This document shows, piece after piece, positions 28,745-38,109 of a stretch of DNA of 64,000 nt. Source of the stretch: Achromobacter piechaudii NBRC 102461 (lineage in GTDB: Bacteria > Pseudomonadota > Gammaproteobacteria > Burkholderiales > Burkholderiaceae_B). A program made the position numbers and the translations under genes. Every line of letters begins with the position of its first letter. The first letter of the stretch is position 1. The notes below the pieces were generated by a model. It was not told the DNA's origin. It saw nothing but the letters and a program-made list of their open reading frames with translations, and did not search any database. The stretch covers positions 62,001-126,000 of the forward strand of contig NZ_BCTK01000012.1 of NCBI RefSeq assembly GCF_001571245.1, read 5' to 3'.

Positions 28745-29584
28745 TCAGGGCTTGCCGTCGGCAGGCCCCGCTTTATTGGACGCGCGAGGGGCGCTCTTGG
28801 CGGCGCTCTTCGAAGCGGACTTGGCCGCGGGCTTGCGGGCGGCGGGCTTGGACGCCTTGGCCTCGGGCTTGGCGGCAGCCTTGGAATCCTTGGGCTTGGA
28901 CTGGCCGGGTTCACCGGACCCAGCTGCTGGCGCGGCGGGGTTGGACGGCATGGACGCGGCGGTGGCGGCGGCGATCTGATTGAACTGCTGTTGCAGCAAG
29001 TCCCACCAGGCGTTGGAGGCGGACTGCGCGGCGGCGCCCATCTGCTCGGTCATGCCGGGGCCATCCGATTCGGAAGCGGACGCTTTGGTAGCGCCGGCCC
29101 CGGTGTCGGATGACGGCTTGGTGTCGTGCGGCGCGTCGGTACGAGCGCCCGACGAGGAGGCCGACGACGTCGGCTTGGCCGTGGACTTGGGTGCGGGCTT
29201 CAAACCCAGCACCACTTCCAGCGGCGAGGCCGCGCCGCTATCTCGCACCGCGCTCATGTCCATGCTGGCGGCGCTGTCCACGAACGCGCGCAACGTGCTG
29301 ATCGTGGAGCGTTGCACTTCCATGCCCTGGATCGTGGATGACAACATCGACAGATTCATGCGCAACCAGTTCTCGACCGAACGCAGCTCGGCGATGCGCC
29401 GATCCAGGTCTTCAAGATTCATGGGAGGGGCCATCGGCAGGCTGCTGGCCAATCCGCCCGGGCCGGTCAACCCCGCCCAGGCCTGACGCATCATTTCCAT
29501 GCTGGCCAGCAAGGGATTGCCCGACAGATCGGAATTCTGTCCCATGCCAGGAAGGACGAACGGGTTTGTGAATTGGTCGCTCAT
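28745..29584 (-). CDS. phaM: PhaM-like polyhydroxyalkanoate granule regulator
   Basis: This 279-residue protein has the PhaM layout: an N-terminal helical part with Met-rich MEMMRQAWAGL, a middle helix RRIAELRSVENWLRMNLSML (residues about 60-90) and a C-terminal Ala/Lys-rich tail with repeated AAKP/AAKS motifs, histone H1-like. In Ralstonia, PhaM links granules to DNA and activates PHA synthase. A Ser/Ala-rich linker separates the parts. The PHA synthase gene is not in the window. The start at 29584 follows MGRPG, an alternative at 29599. Confidence 0.75.
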   Translation of the reverse strand: MSDQFTNPFVLPGMGQNSDLSGNPLLASMEMMRQAWAGLTGPGGLASSLPMAPPMNLEDLDRRIAELRSVENWLRMNLSMLSSTIQGMEVQRSTISTLRAFVDSAASMDMSAVRDSGAASPLEVVLGLKPAPKSTAKPTSSASSSGARTDAPHDTKPSSDTGAGATKASASESDGPGMTEQMGAAAQSASNAWWDLLQQQFNQIAAATAASMPSNPAAPAAGSGEPGQSKPKDSKAAAKPEAKASKPAARKPAAKSASKSAAKSAPRASNKAGPADGKP

Positions 29585-29623
29585 GCCAGGTCTCCCCATA
29601 GACTGATTGCGGCTGGCCGCGGA

Positions 29624-30295
29624 TTAGCCGGGCAGCAGCTGGTTGTTTTCCACACGCACATGATCGCCGGACGCAAAGGCGAACGGCTGCGCGCTGCGAA
29701 ACTGGCGCGCACTGCCGTCGCTCATCCGGACCGTCAGCTCATAGTGCGTCACCGTTTGTTGCTGTCTGATATTACGCTCAACTTCACGGCCTGCCAAAGC
29801 ACCGCCGACTGCGCCCAGCACCGTCAGCGCCGTCTTGCCGCTGCCTCCGCCAAATTGATTACCTACGACGCCGCCGACCACGCCACCGCCGATGGTGCCA
29901 ACCAGATGATCGCTATTGTCCTTCACCGGGACCTGAACCTGGCGGATCGTTTCCACCACGCCGCAGCTTTGGCAAGCCTGCTGGGCCGGGGCGGGTGCAG
30001 GCGCGCGCGGGGCCGAAGCGGAGGCCGGACGGGCCTGCTGCGTAGCCGGCGCGGACTGCTGCGCCTGGCGCGACGCCGGCGCGGGCGCTTCTTGCGGGGC
30101 GGGCGCCAGGTTGGCGTTCTCAGGGCCGGCTTCGGCCACCGGCGTATCGGCGTGCGGATTGGCGGACGGCGAGGGCAGCCAGCCCATCACGGCTGCCACA
30201 CCTACCGCGCACATGACGATGACGGCGATGGCCGCCGCTGCCACCAGCGGGTGCAGGCCGCTGCGCGCCTGTTGAATTCGGGTGGATGTATTCAT
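29624..30295 (-). CDS. Glycine-zipper 2TM domain protein
   Basis: The protein has 223 residues: an N-terminal membrane anchor (residues about 16-40), a proline/alanine-rich linker at about 45-100 and a C-terminal glycine-zipper domain (GTIGGGVVGGVVGNQFGGG). The zipper resembles SlyB/RcnB-type outer-membrane lipoproteins, but there is no lipobox. The function is envelope-associated and otherwise unknown. It is divergent from the DUF3717 gene. Confidence 0.75.
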   Translation of the reverse strand: MNTSTRIQQARSGLHPLVAAAAIAVIVMCAVGVAAVMGWLPSPSANPHADTPVAEAGPENANLAPAPQEAPAPASRQAQQSAPATQQARPASASAPRAPAPAPAQQACQSCGVVETIRQVQVPVKDNSDHLVGTIGGGVVGGVVGNQFGGGSGKTALTVLGAVGGALAGREVERNIRQQQTVTHYELTVRMSDGSARQFRSAQPFAFASGDHVRVENNQLLPG

Positions 30296-30439
30296 GACGA
30301 TGCTCCATCGTAACTAACCGGCATCGGTATAGCACCCGGGCGCGGTTTCGGCATGTTGCGATGGTGACGCTTCTTTGCAGGCGTTGCAGCGCGTGCTGGA
30401 GCGGTGGACAGCCTTGTGCATTCGTGGACAATAGGCGCC

Positions 30440-30667
30440 ATGGATTCCATTTCCCTGCCCCAACTCGAACAGGCAATCAACTATTGGCGCAATGTCTCGC
30501 CCTCGGTCGGCGAAGAGTCGCGCCTGTGTCCCGAGGCCGCTGCGCTGGCCACGCCCTACGCCTTGATGATCATCTCGCACCGCCACGACATCGCGGTCGC
30601 CGAGCTGCATGAAAAAGCCCAGGCGGCGTTGGCCGGCTGGGCTGCGGCGAGCGCTGGCGCCCGCTGA
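30440..30667 (+). CDS. Small DUF3717 family protein
   Basis: This 75-residue protein of the DUF3717 family is found in Burkholderiales. It begins MDSISLPQLEQAINYWR and contains LCPEAAALATPYALMIISH. The start at 30440 fits the family; the longer frame to 30404 begins with GTG and adds an unsupported leader. No catalytic motif is visible. The function is unknown. Confidence 0.7.
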   Translation: MDSISLPQLEQAINYWRNVSPSVGEESRLCPEAAALATPYALMIISHRHDIAVAELHEKAQAALAGWAAASAGAR

Positions 30668-30689
30668 TCCTTCTTTTGCACGGCACCCC

Positions 30690-31304
30690 TCAGCCTTTCA
30701 GCAATTCCTTGATGTCGTGCGTCAGCGCGTCCACGCCCAGCGTGTTGTTGGCCAGCACGCGCGATTCGCCCTTGCCGTCCAGCAGGTAGAACGCGGCGGT
30801 GTGGTCCATCGTGTAGTTGCCATCTTTGGTGGGCGCCTTGGCGTAGTAAGCCTTGAACGACGCCGCCGCCTTCTTGATCTGGTCGGGCGTGCCCGTCAGG
30901 CCCAGGAAGCGCGGATCGAATGCGGTGACATACTGCTTAAGCACTTCCTGCGTGTCGCGCTCTGGGTCGACCGTGATCAGCAGCACCTGCACGCGATCGG
31001 CGTCCGGCCCCAGCTTCTTCATCACTTCGGTCAGCTCGGCCAGCGACGTGGGGCACACGTCGGGGCACTGCGTGAATCCGAAAAACACCACGACGACCTT
31101 GCCTGCAAAGTCGGACAGCTGACGGGTCTTGCCGTCGGTGTCGGTCAGCTCCATGCCGCGTCCCAGCTGGGTGCCGCTGATGTCGCTACCCTTGAAGGTG
31201 GGCGCGGCGTCGCCGCAGGCGGCCAGGGCGGCGGTAAGGACCGTCACGGCGGTGGCTGCGGCAATGCGCAGGCCGAGCCGGCGGCTGGCGGAAAACACGG
31301 ACAT
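30690..31304 (-). CDS. SCO1/SenC family copper chaperone, lipoprotein
   Basis: This 204-residue thioredoxin-fold lipoprotein has the lipobox LAAC at Cys30 and copper-binding CPDVC (Cys80, Cys84), with His168 in TMDHTAAF. It delivers copper to the CuA site of cytochrome oxidase, or reduces its cysteines. It lies 16 bases downstream of ctaB in the minus-strand heme/oxidase assembly operon. The start at 31304 gives a clean lipoprotein signal. Confidence 0.93.
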   Translation of the reverse strand: MSVFSASRRLGLRIAAATAVTVLTAALAACGDAAPTFKGSDISGTQLGRGMELTDTDGKTRQLSDFAGKVVVVFFGFTQCPDVCPTSLAELTEVMKKLGPDADRVQVLLITVDPERDTQEVLKQYVTAFDPRFLGLTGTPDQIKKAAASFKAYYAKAPTKDGNYTMDHTAAFYLLDGKGESRVLANNTLGVDALTHDIKELLKG

Positions 31305-31320
31305 CAACAATCTCCAGGGG

Positions 31321-32214
31321 TCAGCGCAGCAGGGCGACCCAGTGGTCCACCAGCAGAGCACCGAACAGCAACGCCAGGTAGAGAATGGAAAAACGGAACA
31401 TGCTGCGCGCAAGTTCGTCGCTATAAGCGCGGTACAGACGCCAGGCATAGGACACGAACATGCCGCCCAGCACCAGCGCCGACAGCAGATAGAGTTCACC
31501 GCTCATGCGGATGGCGTAGGGCAACAGCGTCGTCGCCACCAGCGCCACGCTGTAGAGCAGGATGTGCAGACGCGTGAACTGGTTGCCGTGCGTGACCGGC
31601 AGCATCGGCAAGCCGGCCTTGGCGTAGTCATGGTTGCGGTACAGCGCCAGCGCCCAGAAATGCGGCGGCGTCCAGATGAAGATGATCAGCACCAGCACCC
31701 AGGCCTCGGCCGGCACGGAATCGGCCACGGCCGCCCAGCCCAGCGCGGGCGGCATCGCGCCCGACAGGCCGCCGATCACGATGTTCTGGGGCGTGCGCGG
31801 CTTGAGGATGACGGTGTAGATGACGGCGTAGCCCACGAAGGTGGCGAACGTCAGCCACATGGTCAGCGGGTTCACCAGCGTATACAGCACGAACATGCCC
31901 ACACCGCCCAGCAAACCGGACAGGCTCAACACCTGGAAGGCCGAGATGGTGCCGCGAGCGGTGGCGCGCCGCGCCGTGCGCAGCATGCGCGCATCGACTT
32001 CCTGTTCGATCAGGCAGTTGATGGCGAAGGCGGCTGCGGCAAGCAGCCAGATGCCGATGGTGCCGAACAGCACGCGGCGCATATCGGGCACGCCCGGCAC
32101 GGCGAGAAACATGCCGATGACGGCGCAGAACACCGCCAACTGCGTAACGCGCGGCTTGGTGAGGACGAGGTATTGGCGAAGCAATCCGGATTGAGGAGCG
32201 GCAAGACTGGTCAT
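31321..32214 (-). CDS. ctaB: Heme o synthase (protoheme IX farnesyltransferase)
   Basis: This 297-residue multi-spanning UbiA-type prenyltransferase adds a farnesyl group to heme b. The prenyl-diphosphate motif region is [13 protein letters not shown], and the second is in the loop near [12 protein letters not shown]. About nine hydrophobic helices are predicted. The start is 32214 because the longer frame (32253) runs into ctaA. It acts with CtaA (32228-33271) to make heme a for the oxidase encoded at 36398. Confidence 0.95.
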   Translation of the reverse strand: MTSLAAPQSGLLRQYLVLTKPRVTQLAVFCAVIGMFLAVPGVPDMRRVLFGTIGIWLLAAAAFAINCLIEQEVDARMLRTARRATARGTISAFQVLSLSGLLGGVGMFVLYTLVNPLTMWLTFATFVGYAVIYTVILKPRTPQNIVIGGLSGAMPPALGWAAVADSVPAEAWVLVLIIFIWTPPHFWALALYRNHDYAKAGLPMLPVTHGNQFTRLHILLYSVALVATTLLPYAIRMSGELYLLSALVLGGMFVSYAWRLYRAYSDELARSMFRFSILYLALLFGALLVDHWVALLR

Positions 32215-32227
32215 AGTGGACCCTATT

Positions 32228-33271
32228 TTAAACGCGCACCGAATTGGGGCCACTGCCCCCTGCCGGCACGCTGCCCGCCGTGGACAGGCGCACCATCAGC
32301 ACCACGGCGGCCAAGGTCAGGCCGGCCGCGCCCCCATTGTGCAGCACGGCGATCAGCAACGGCCACTGGAAAAATATGGTCGTCAGGCCGGTGAACAATT
32401 GCGCCACCAGCAGCGCCAGCATCAAGGTGGCCGGGCCGCGCAGGCCGGGCTCGGCCCGCAACCGCCAGGCCAGCGTACCCAGGTACAGGAACACGACAAA
32501 GGCAAAATTACGGTGGACCCAATGGATGGCGGTCAGCGCGGGCTGAGAGATCATTTCACCCGAGGGCAGTTCGCCCAGGCCGCGTATCACGGAATAGCCG
32601 CCGTGAAAGTCCATGTCGGGCACCCACTTGCCGTGGCACATGGGGAAGTCCATGCAGGCCAGCGCCGCGTAGTTGGTGCTGACCCAGCCGCCCAGCGTCA
32701 CCTGCACCAGCAGCAGGCCGAAGCCCACCGCCACCCAGGGCTTCCAGCGCGAAGCCGCCGCTGCGATCGCCAAGTGCGGACGCTCGCGCGCGGACAGCCA
32801 CGTCATCAGCGCCAGCACCGACAGCCCGAACACCAGATGCGCCGTCACGACGGCGGGCATCAGCTTATGGGTCACGGTCCAGGCGCCAAACGCGCCCTGC
32901 ACGCACACGGCGACCAGCGTCGTCACCGCCAGCGCGGGCGACCGGCCCAGTTCGCGGCGGTAGCGCCACGCCATGTAGACGATGCCGATGATGAGCATGC
33001 CCAGGATGGAGCCCACGTAGCGATGGATCATTTCGATCCAGGCCTTGGACATGGTCACGGGGCCGAAAGGCATGGCCTGCGACGCTTGATGGATGTCGCC
33101 CTGCGCGCCCAGCGGCGTCACGCTGCCGTAGCAGCCAGGCCAATCGGGACAGCCCAGGCCGGAGTCCGTCAGGCGCACGAAGGCGCCGAACATGATGAGG
33201 TCCAGCGTCAGGAACCAGGTGAAGAAAACGAGCTTGCGATAACGCGCTTTGATGCGTTCCATGTCAACCAA
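32228..33271 (-). CDS. ctaA: Heme A synthase (COX15/CtaA)
   Basis: This 347-residue membrane protein oxidises heme o to heme a. Eight helices are predicted, and the conserved His residues lie in [28 protein letters not shown] and [12 protein letters not shown]. Two Cys pairs are present: CPDWPGC and CMDFPMC. The SD-like AAGGG lies 9 bases before a TTG at 33271, while ATG at 33262 is 18 bases away, so a TTG start is preferred. It belongs to the minus-strand assembly operon. Confidence 0.93.
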   Translation of the reverse strand: MVDMERIKARYRKLVFFTWFLTLDLIMFGAFVRLTDSGLGCPDWPGCYGSVTPLGAQGDIHQASQAMPFGPVTMSKAWIEMIHRYVGSILGMLIIGIVYMAWRYRRELGRSPALAVTTLVAVCVQGAFGAWTVTHKLMPAVVTAHLVFGLSVLALMTWLSARERPHLAIAAAASRWKPWVAVGFGLLLVQVTLGGWVSTNYAALACMDFPMCHGKWVPDMDFHGGYSVIRGLGELPSGEMISQPALTAIHWVHRNFAFVVFLYLGTLAWRLRAEPGLRGPATLMLALLVAQLFTGLTTIFFQWPLLIAVLHNGGAAGLTLAAVVLMVRLSTAGSVPAGGSGPNSVRV

Positions 33272-33283
33272 AAGAAAAAACCC

Positions 33284-33913
33284 TTAACCAATGCGCGAGT
33301 TGTAGACCAGCTTGCTGATGTCTTTGCGCACTTTCACGCCATCCGCCTGGGCAGGGTACTGCATCATGAGATTGCCCAGCGGGTCGATCACCCAGATCGG
33401 ATCCTGCAAGGCCGGCTGTCCGGCGGCGCTGTCGCGGGCCAGCAGGTAGTGGGCAAGCTGATCCGCATTCACGCGCAGCATGACCGTGCCTTGATAGGCC
33501 TCCAATACCTTTTCCGGCACCGGCTCGTTGTCGGTAATGAACCAGACGCGGGCCAGGCGGTCCACGTTCTTGCCCTGACTGGCGTGCGTGTTGCGCGTGA
33601 TGTAGAGCTTGCGCGCGCAGCTTTCAGGACACGCCGCGCCGTCGGCCGCCACCAGCAGCCACTTGCCTTTGAGGCTTTGCAGATCGAAGGGCTTGCCGTC
33701 CAGGGTGGTCAGCTTCAGCTCGTTGGCGGCGGGCATGGGCCGCTGCGGCGAGACCAGCGTCCCGTAGTTGCTGGAATCCGCCGGCCACCATTGCGGATTC
33801 ATGTATACGACGAAGGCGGCCACGATGGGCGCCAGCGAACACAGGAACACCAGCACCATGGGCGTCAATGAACGCTTGCGTGCGGGCGGATGGGATGAAA
33901 TGTCGCGAGCCAC
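33284..33913 (-). CDS. Membrane-anchored SCO-like protein with CxxxC
   Basis: This 209-residue protein starts with GTG at 33913, supported by AGGA at the right distance; no ATG in frame fits. One membrane helix lies at about residues 17-37, then a thioredoxin-like domain follows with CPESC (Cys95, Cys99). The SCO copper-binding His is not evident at the expected place (QDPIWVID). It lies between SURF1 and CtaA and is probably an oxidase assembly factor or thiol reductase. The exact role is unknown. It may partly replace the missing CtaG. Confidence 0.8.
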   Translation of the reverse strand: MARDISSHPPARKRSLTPMVLVFLCSLAPIVAAFVVYMNPQWWPADSSNYGTLVSPQRPMPAANELKLTTLDGKPFDLQSLKGKWLLVAADGAACPESCARKLYITRNTHASQGKNVDRLARVWFITDNEPVPEKVLEAYQGTVMLRVNADQLAHYLLARDSAAGQPALQDPIWVIDPLGNLMMQYPAQADGVKVRKDISKLVYNSRIG

Positions 33914-33948
33914 TTTGTATCCTGGAAGAATCTTTCGTTGATGCGCGC

Positions 33949-34746
33949 TCAGGGCCTTGAGCCCTGTCCCGCGCGCTGGCGCATGCGCTTGATGGCGCCC
34001 CCCAGCACCACCAGCCATGCGATGGCGGCAATCGAAGCAAACGCGAACCACTGCACGGCGTAAGACGTGTTTTTCTGAAAATCCACAGGCGGTCGCGGCC
34101 AGTCGCGCACCAGGCCGTCGGCGTTGTGCGGGTCGGTCTGGCTCAACACCACGGGCAGCAGGTTCAGCCCCGTGGCGCGCGCATAGGCGTCCAGCGGCAG
34201 GTTCTGCACCTGTGGAATCCGCCCCTCGGCGGCGGGCAAGGTCGCGGGCAGGGCAGATTGGTCCGATCCGCCCAACGACCACAATTCAAACATGCGCGGC
34301 ACGCGTTCGTTCATTTCGCCGGTCACCGTCTGTGGGCCTTGCGGCGCGGCGGGTAACACGGGGTCGCCCTGGCCGGGCATGACCCGGGGCAACCAACCCC
34401 GCAACACCAGCACGGCCTGGCGCGAGGACGCGTCAAGCAGCAATGGCGTGGCCAGCCAATAGCCCGGACGCCCTTCGTGGTTGCGATTGTCCAGCAGTAC
34501 ACTGAATTGCGGCAGCCACGCGCCTGTGGCCTGCGCCACGCGCCAGGGCGTGAAGTCATCGGAAGGGGTAGCAGGCGTCAGCATCACCGGCGCTTGCTTG
34601 CGGCCCGCTTCGATAGCGGCCAGAATGGCGCGTCGCTCATCGCTGCGACGCAATTGCCACTGCCCGAGCGACACCAGAATCACCACGGCGATGCCAAGCA
34701 GAAGTAGGGCGGCTATGGTGTAGCGGGTTGAATGCGGTCGGGCCAT
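33949..34746 (-). CDS. SURF1 family cytochrome oxidase assembly protein
   Basis: This 265-residue protein has two membrane helices: N-terminal (residues 9-29) and C-terminal (about 237-257). It has the SURF1 hallmarks WQLRRSDERRA and LLDNRNHEGRPGYWLATPL. SURF1/Shy1 helps insert heme a into subunit I. The minus-strand order is SURF1, SCO-like, ctaA, ctaB, SCO. Confidence 0.93.
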   Translation of the reverse strand: MARPHSTRYTIAALLLLGIAVVILVSLGQWQLRRSDERRAILAAIEAGRKQAPVMLTPATPSDDFTPWRVAQATGAWLPQFSVLLDNRNHEGRPGYWLATPLLLDASSRQAVLVLRGWLPRVMPGQGDPVLPAAPQGPQTVTGEMNERVPRMFELWSLGGSDQSALPATLPAAEGRIPQVQNLPLDAYARATGLNLLPVVLSQTDPHNADGLVRDWPRPPVDFQKNTSYAVQWFAFASIAAIAWLVVLGGAIKRMRQRAGQGSRP

Positions 34747-34781
34747 GTATCGTTGCTAACTCTGTTTGTCCGGAGACCACC

Positions 34782-34982
34782 ATGCGCGTATTCGTCGTAC
34801 TGGCCTTCATCGGAATTCTGGCCAGTCTGGCATCCGCCCTGGTCTATCTGATGCGGGACAAAGGGTCCACCAGCCGCACCGTCAATGCGCTGACCGTGCG
34901 CATCGGGCTGTCGGTCGCCCTGTTCCTGTTCGTGCTGTTCGCCCACCACATGGGTTGGATCGAAAGCACGGGCCTGCGCTGA
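34782..34982 (+). CDS. Small twin-transmembrane protein (DUF2909-like)
   Basis: The protein has 66 residues. Two hydrophobic helices (about 2-22 and 45-63) flank a short basic loop (DKGSTSR). The start at 34782 is set by GGAG. It is divergent from SURF1. Proteins like this next to oxidase genes are common in Betaproteobacteria; the function is not known. Confidence 0.8.
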   Translation: MRVFVVLAFIGILASLASALVYLMRDKGSTSRTVNALTVRIGLSVALFLFVLFAHHMGWIESTGLR

Positions 34983-35093
34983 CGCGCAGACCCTGGGGTG
35001 CGGTTATCGCTGAAGTCGATGCGAGCGCCGCGCGTTAATCGACCGGGTTCGGGCCCCGGAGTTCCCGCGCGTCGCCCGTCTTGTGCACCGGTC

Positions 35094-35969
35094 TTAGAAC
35101 CAGTACACGAACAAGTACAGGCCCAGCCACACCACGTCCACAAAGTGCCAGTACCAGGCCGCGCCTTCGAAGCCGAAGTGATGGTCGGCGGTGAAGTGTC
35201 CCCGCATCAGGCGCACCAGAATCACCGTCAGCATGGTCGCGCCCAGGATCACGTGAAAGCCGTGGAAACCGGTCAGCATGTAGAACAGCGAGCCATAGGC
35301 TCCGGAGTTGAACTTCAGGTTCAGCTCGGTATAAGCGTGATGGTATTCGGCGGCCTGACAGGCCACGAAGATGAAGCCGAGGATGACCGTGGCGGCCAGC
35401 CAGAACATCGTCTTGCCGCGATGGTTTTCGCGCAGCGCGTGGTGGGCGATGGTCAGCGTGACGCCCGAGGACAGCAGCAGCGCGGTGTTGATCGTGGGCA
35501 GCCAGAACGGGCCGACCGTCTGGAATTCTTCGACCACGCCAGCCGGTCCGAAGTTGGGCCAGGCGGCCTTGAAGTCGGGCCACAGCATCAGGCGGTGATC
35601 GATATCGCCCAGCCACGGCGTGGTGATGGTGCGGGTGTACCAGAGGGCGCCGAAGAACGCCGCGAAGAACATCACTTCCGAGAAGATGAACCAGCTCATG
35701 CCCCAACGGTACGAGCCGTCGATGCGCTTGCTGTTCAAGCCGGCTTCGGATTCCTGGATGGCGTCGCCAAACCAGTAATACAGCACCACGATCAGACCGA
35801 TGAAGCCGGCCAGCACGGACCACTTGGCCCAGCTGACCCCGTTGATCCAGCCTGCGGCGCCCAGCCCCATGAACAGCAGCGCCACCGCCGTACGCACGGG
35901 ATGACCCGAGTCGGCGGGCACAAAGTAGTACGGTGCCTCTTTACCTTGAACCGAGTGGCTTGCACTCAT
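35094..35969 (-). CDS. ctaE: Cytochrome c oxidase subunit III
   Basis: This 291-residue membrane protein has seven helices. Subunit III signs are FIFSEVMFFAAFFGALW and FHGFHVILGATML (with GFHG), and the C-terminal YWHFVDVVWLGLYLFVYW. It stabilises the catalytic core and contributes to proton uptake. The start has GGGAG upstream. It lies downstream of ctaD and ctaC with two small membrane protein genes between. Confidence 0.96.
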   Translation of the reverse strand: MSASHSVQGKEAPYYFVPADSGHPVRTAVALLFMGLGAAGWINGVSWAKWSVLAGFIGLIVVLYYWFGDAIQESEAGLNSKRIDGSYRWGMSWFIFSEVMFFAAFFGALWYTRTITTPWLGDIDHRLMLWPDFKAAWPNFGPAGVVEEFQTVGPFWLPTINTALLLSSGVTLTIAHHALRENHRGKTMFWLAATVILGFIFVACQAAEYHHAYTELNLKFNSGAYGSLFYMLTGFHGFHVILGATMLTVILVRLMRGHFTADHHFGFEGAAWYWHFVDVVWLGLYLFVYWF

Positions 35970-36006
35970 GGCTTTCTCCCTGGTACAGATTTATAGATTA
36001 AGTGAT

Positions 36007-36231
36007 TCAAGTCAGGCTGGAAACGGCCCAACGCACAATTAATACCAGCACAGTCACGAAGATTGCCGCCGCCAGCAGCCCGGCCAGGATCACGTGCACC
36101 GGGTTCAGCTTGGCGCTGTCTTCCCGGTAGCCCGCGCCCTTGCGCACGCCGAAAAACCCCCACGCCACCGCCTTCATCGTCTGAAGGAAACTCAGCTTGC
36201 GCCGGGAGGTTTCGTGCAGGTCGTCGCTCAT
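36007..36231 (-). CDS. DUF2970 family small membrane protein
   Basis: The protein has 74 residues: a cytoplasmic basic N-terminus, a conserved TMKAVAWGFFGVRK region, and one membrane helix near residues 44-68. DUF2970 proteins are found beside cytochrome oxidase genes in Betaproteobacteria; the function is unknown. Confidence 0.85.
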   Translation of the reverse strand: MSDDLHETSRRKLSFLQTMKAVAWGFFGVRKGAGYREDSAKLNPVHVILAGLLAAAIFVTVLVLIVRWAVSSLT

Positions 36232-36240
36232 GGTTCGGGC

Positions 36241-36366
36241 CTAACTGACCGCGTTTCCTGTCAGCAACGCTGAACCGCGCAACACGGTCCAGGCAAACAC
36301 GGCGATGACAAAGGCCACGAGGACCCATCCTGCAATCTTGTTACGGCGGCGCTGCTCGGGTGTCAT
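36241..36366 (-). CDS. Cytochrome oxidase small assembly protein, 41 residues
   Basis: A small open frame reads MTPEQRRRNKIAGWVLVAF and ends GNAVS, with a basic N-terminus followed by one membrane helix (residues about 13-33). Position, size and layout match the small assembly proteins seen between ctaD and ctaE in this group. It sits 31 bases after the ctaD stop and 9 bases before DUF2970. Confidence 0.75.
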   Translation of the reverse strand: MTPEQRRRNKIAGWVLVAFVIAVFAWTVLRGSALLTGNAVS

Positions 36367-36397
36367 TGCTGTGCTACCTGGAACATGAAAGACGGGT

Positions 36398-38005
36398 TCA
36401 CTTCACTTCGGGCGGGGTTTCGAAGGTGTGGAACGGGGCGGGCGAAGGCACCGTCCATTCCAGCCCTTCGGCGCCTTCCCACGGCTTGGCAGCCGCCGGT
36501 TCGCCCTTGCCCATGTAGCAGCGCACGATCGCCCACAGGAAGATCAGCTGCGACAGGCCGAACCAGAACGCGCCAATGGTGGCCATCTGGTGGAACGTCG
36601 TGAACTGCGCGGCGTAGTCGGCGTAACGGCGCGGCATGCCGGCCAGCCCCAGGAAGTGCATGGGGAAGAAAGTCACGTTGAACGAAATCAGCGTGGACCA
36701 GAAGTGCAGCTTGCCCAGCTTTTCGCTGTACATGCGGCCGGTCCACTTCGGCACCCAGTAGTAAGCGCCGGCGAACAGCGCGAACAGGGAGCCGGCCACC
36801 AGCACGTAGTGGAAGTGCGCCACCACGTAATAGGTGTCGTGCACCTGGATGTCGATGGGCGCCACCGACAGGATCAGGCCCGTGAAGCCGCCCATGGTGA
36901 ACACGAAGATGAAGCCGATCGAGAACAGCATCGGGGTTTCGAACGTCATGGAGCCGCGCCACATGGTGGCGACCCAGTTGAACACCTTCACCCCGGTCGG
37001 GATGGAGATGAGCATGGTGGCGTACATGAAGTAGAGCTGCCCGGTGACCGGCATGCCCGTCGTGAACATGTGGTGGGCCCACACGATGAAGGACAGCACG
37101 GCGATGGAGGCGGTGGCGTACACCATCGAGGCGTAGCCGAACAGCTTCTTGCGGGCAAACGCGGGCACGATGGCCGACACGATACCGAACGCCGGCAAGA
37201 TCATGATGTAGACCTCGGGGTGCCCGAAGAACCAGAACACGTGCTGGTACAGGACCGGGTCGCCGCCGGCGGCCGCGTTGAAGAAGCCCGTGCCGAAGTG
37301 GCGGTCGGTCAGCACCATGGTGATGGCAGCGGCCAGCACCGGCATCACGGCCAGCAGCAGGAAGGCGGTGATCAGCCAGGTCCAGCAGAACAGCGGCATC
37401 TTCATCAGCGTGAGGCCGGGCGCGCGCATGTTCAGGATGGTCACGATGATGTTGATCGCGCCCATGATCGAGGACGCGCCCATCAAGTGCATGGCGAAAA
37501 TGCCCAGGTCCATGCCCGGACCCATCTGCAAGGACAGGGGCGCGTACAGCGTCCAGCCCGCGGCAGTGGCCCCGCCCGGCACGAAGAACGATGCCGTCAG
37601 CATGATGGCGGCCACCGGCAGCAGCCAGAAGCTGAAGTTGTTCATGCGCGCGAACGCCATGTCGGATGCGCCGATCTGCATCGGGATCATCCAGTTCGCA
37701 AAGCCCACGAAGGCCGGCATGATGGCGCCGAACACCATGATGATGCCGTGCATGGTCGTGAACTGGTTGAACAGTTCGGGGCGGAAGAACTGCAAGCCCG
37801 GCTCGAACAATTCGGTACGCAGCAGCAAGGCAAGCGTGCCGCCTTCCAGCAACATGGCAAACGAGAAGATGAGATACATCGTCCCGATGTCTTTATGGTT
37901 CGTGGCGAATAGCCAGCGACGCCAACCGGTGGGGATGGCGTGGTGGTGGTCATCGTGACCGTGGCCGTGGCCCGGCGACACGTGGTCTACAGTGACGCTG
38001 CTCAT
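36398..38005 (-). CDS. ctaD: Cytochrome c oxidase subunit I
   Basis: This 535-residue, twelve-helix heme-copper oxidase subunit binds heme a, heme a3 and CuB. Heme and CuB ligands are visible in [21 protein letters not shown] and [10 protein letters not shown]. It reduces O2 to water and pumps protons. The His-rich N-terminus (about residues 12-26) is unusual but not unique. GGAG precedes the start. Confidence 0.97.
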   Translation of the reverse strand: MSSVTVDHVSPGHGHGHDDHHHAIPTGWRRWLFATNHKDIGTMYLIFSFAMLLEGGTLALLLRTELFEPGLQFFRPELFNQFTTMHGIIMVFGAIMPAFVGFANWMIPMQIGASDMAFARMNNFSFWLLPVAAIMLTASFFVPGGATAAGWTLYAPLSLQMGPGMDLGIFAMHLMGASSIMGAINIIVTILNMRAPGLTLMKMPLFCWTWLITAFLLLAVMPVLAAAITMVLTDRHFGTGFFNAAAGGDPVLYQHVFWFFGHPEVYIMILPAFGIVSAIVPAFARKKLFGYASMVYATASIAVLSFIVWAHHMFTTGMPVTGQLYFMYATMLISIPTGVKVFNWVATMWRGSMTFETPMLFSIGFIFVFTMGGFTGLILSVAPIDIQVHDTYYVVAHFHYVLVAGSLFALFAGAYYWVPKWTGRMYSEKLGKLHFWSTLISFNVTFFPMHFLGLAGMPRRYADYAAQFTTFHQMATIGAFWFGLSQLIFLWAIVRCYMGKGEPAAAKPWEGAEGLEWTVPSPAPFHTFETPPEVK

Positions 38006-38109
38006 GATGGACTCCTTCCTGCTGAGTGCCGGCCCCGATCCACGGGACCGGCAGGGTATCTCTAACTAAACGGAACCGGTTCTATCGGTGTAGGGCGTAG
38101 CGTGCGCGA

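Noticed and set aside
36428-37912. A long plus-strand open frame antisense to ctaD
   Set aside because: Same cause as other GC-rich antisense frames; the composition (Arg/His/Gln-rich) does not match a real protein.
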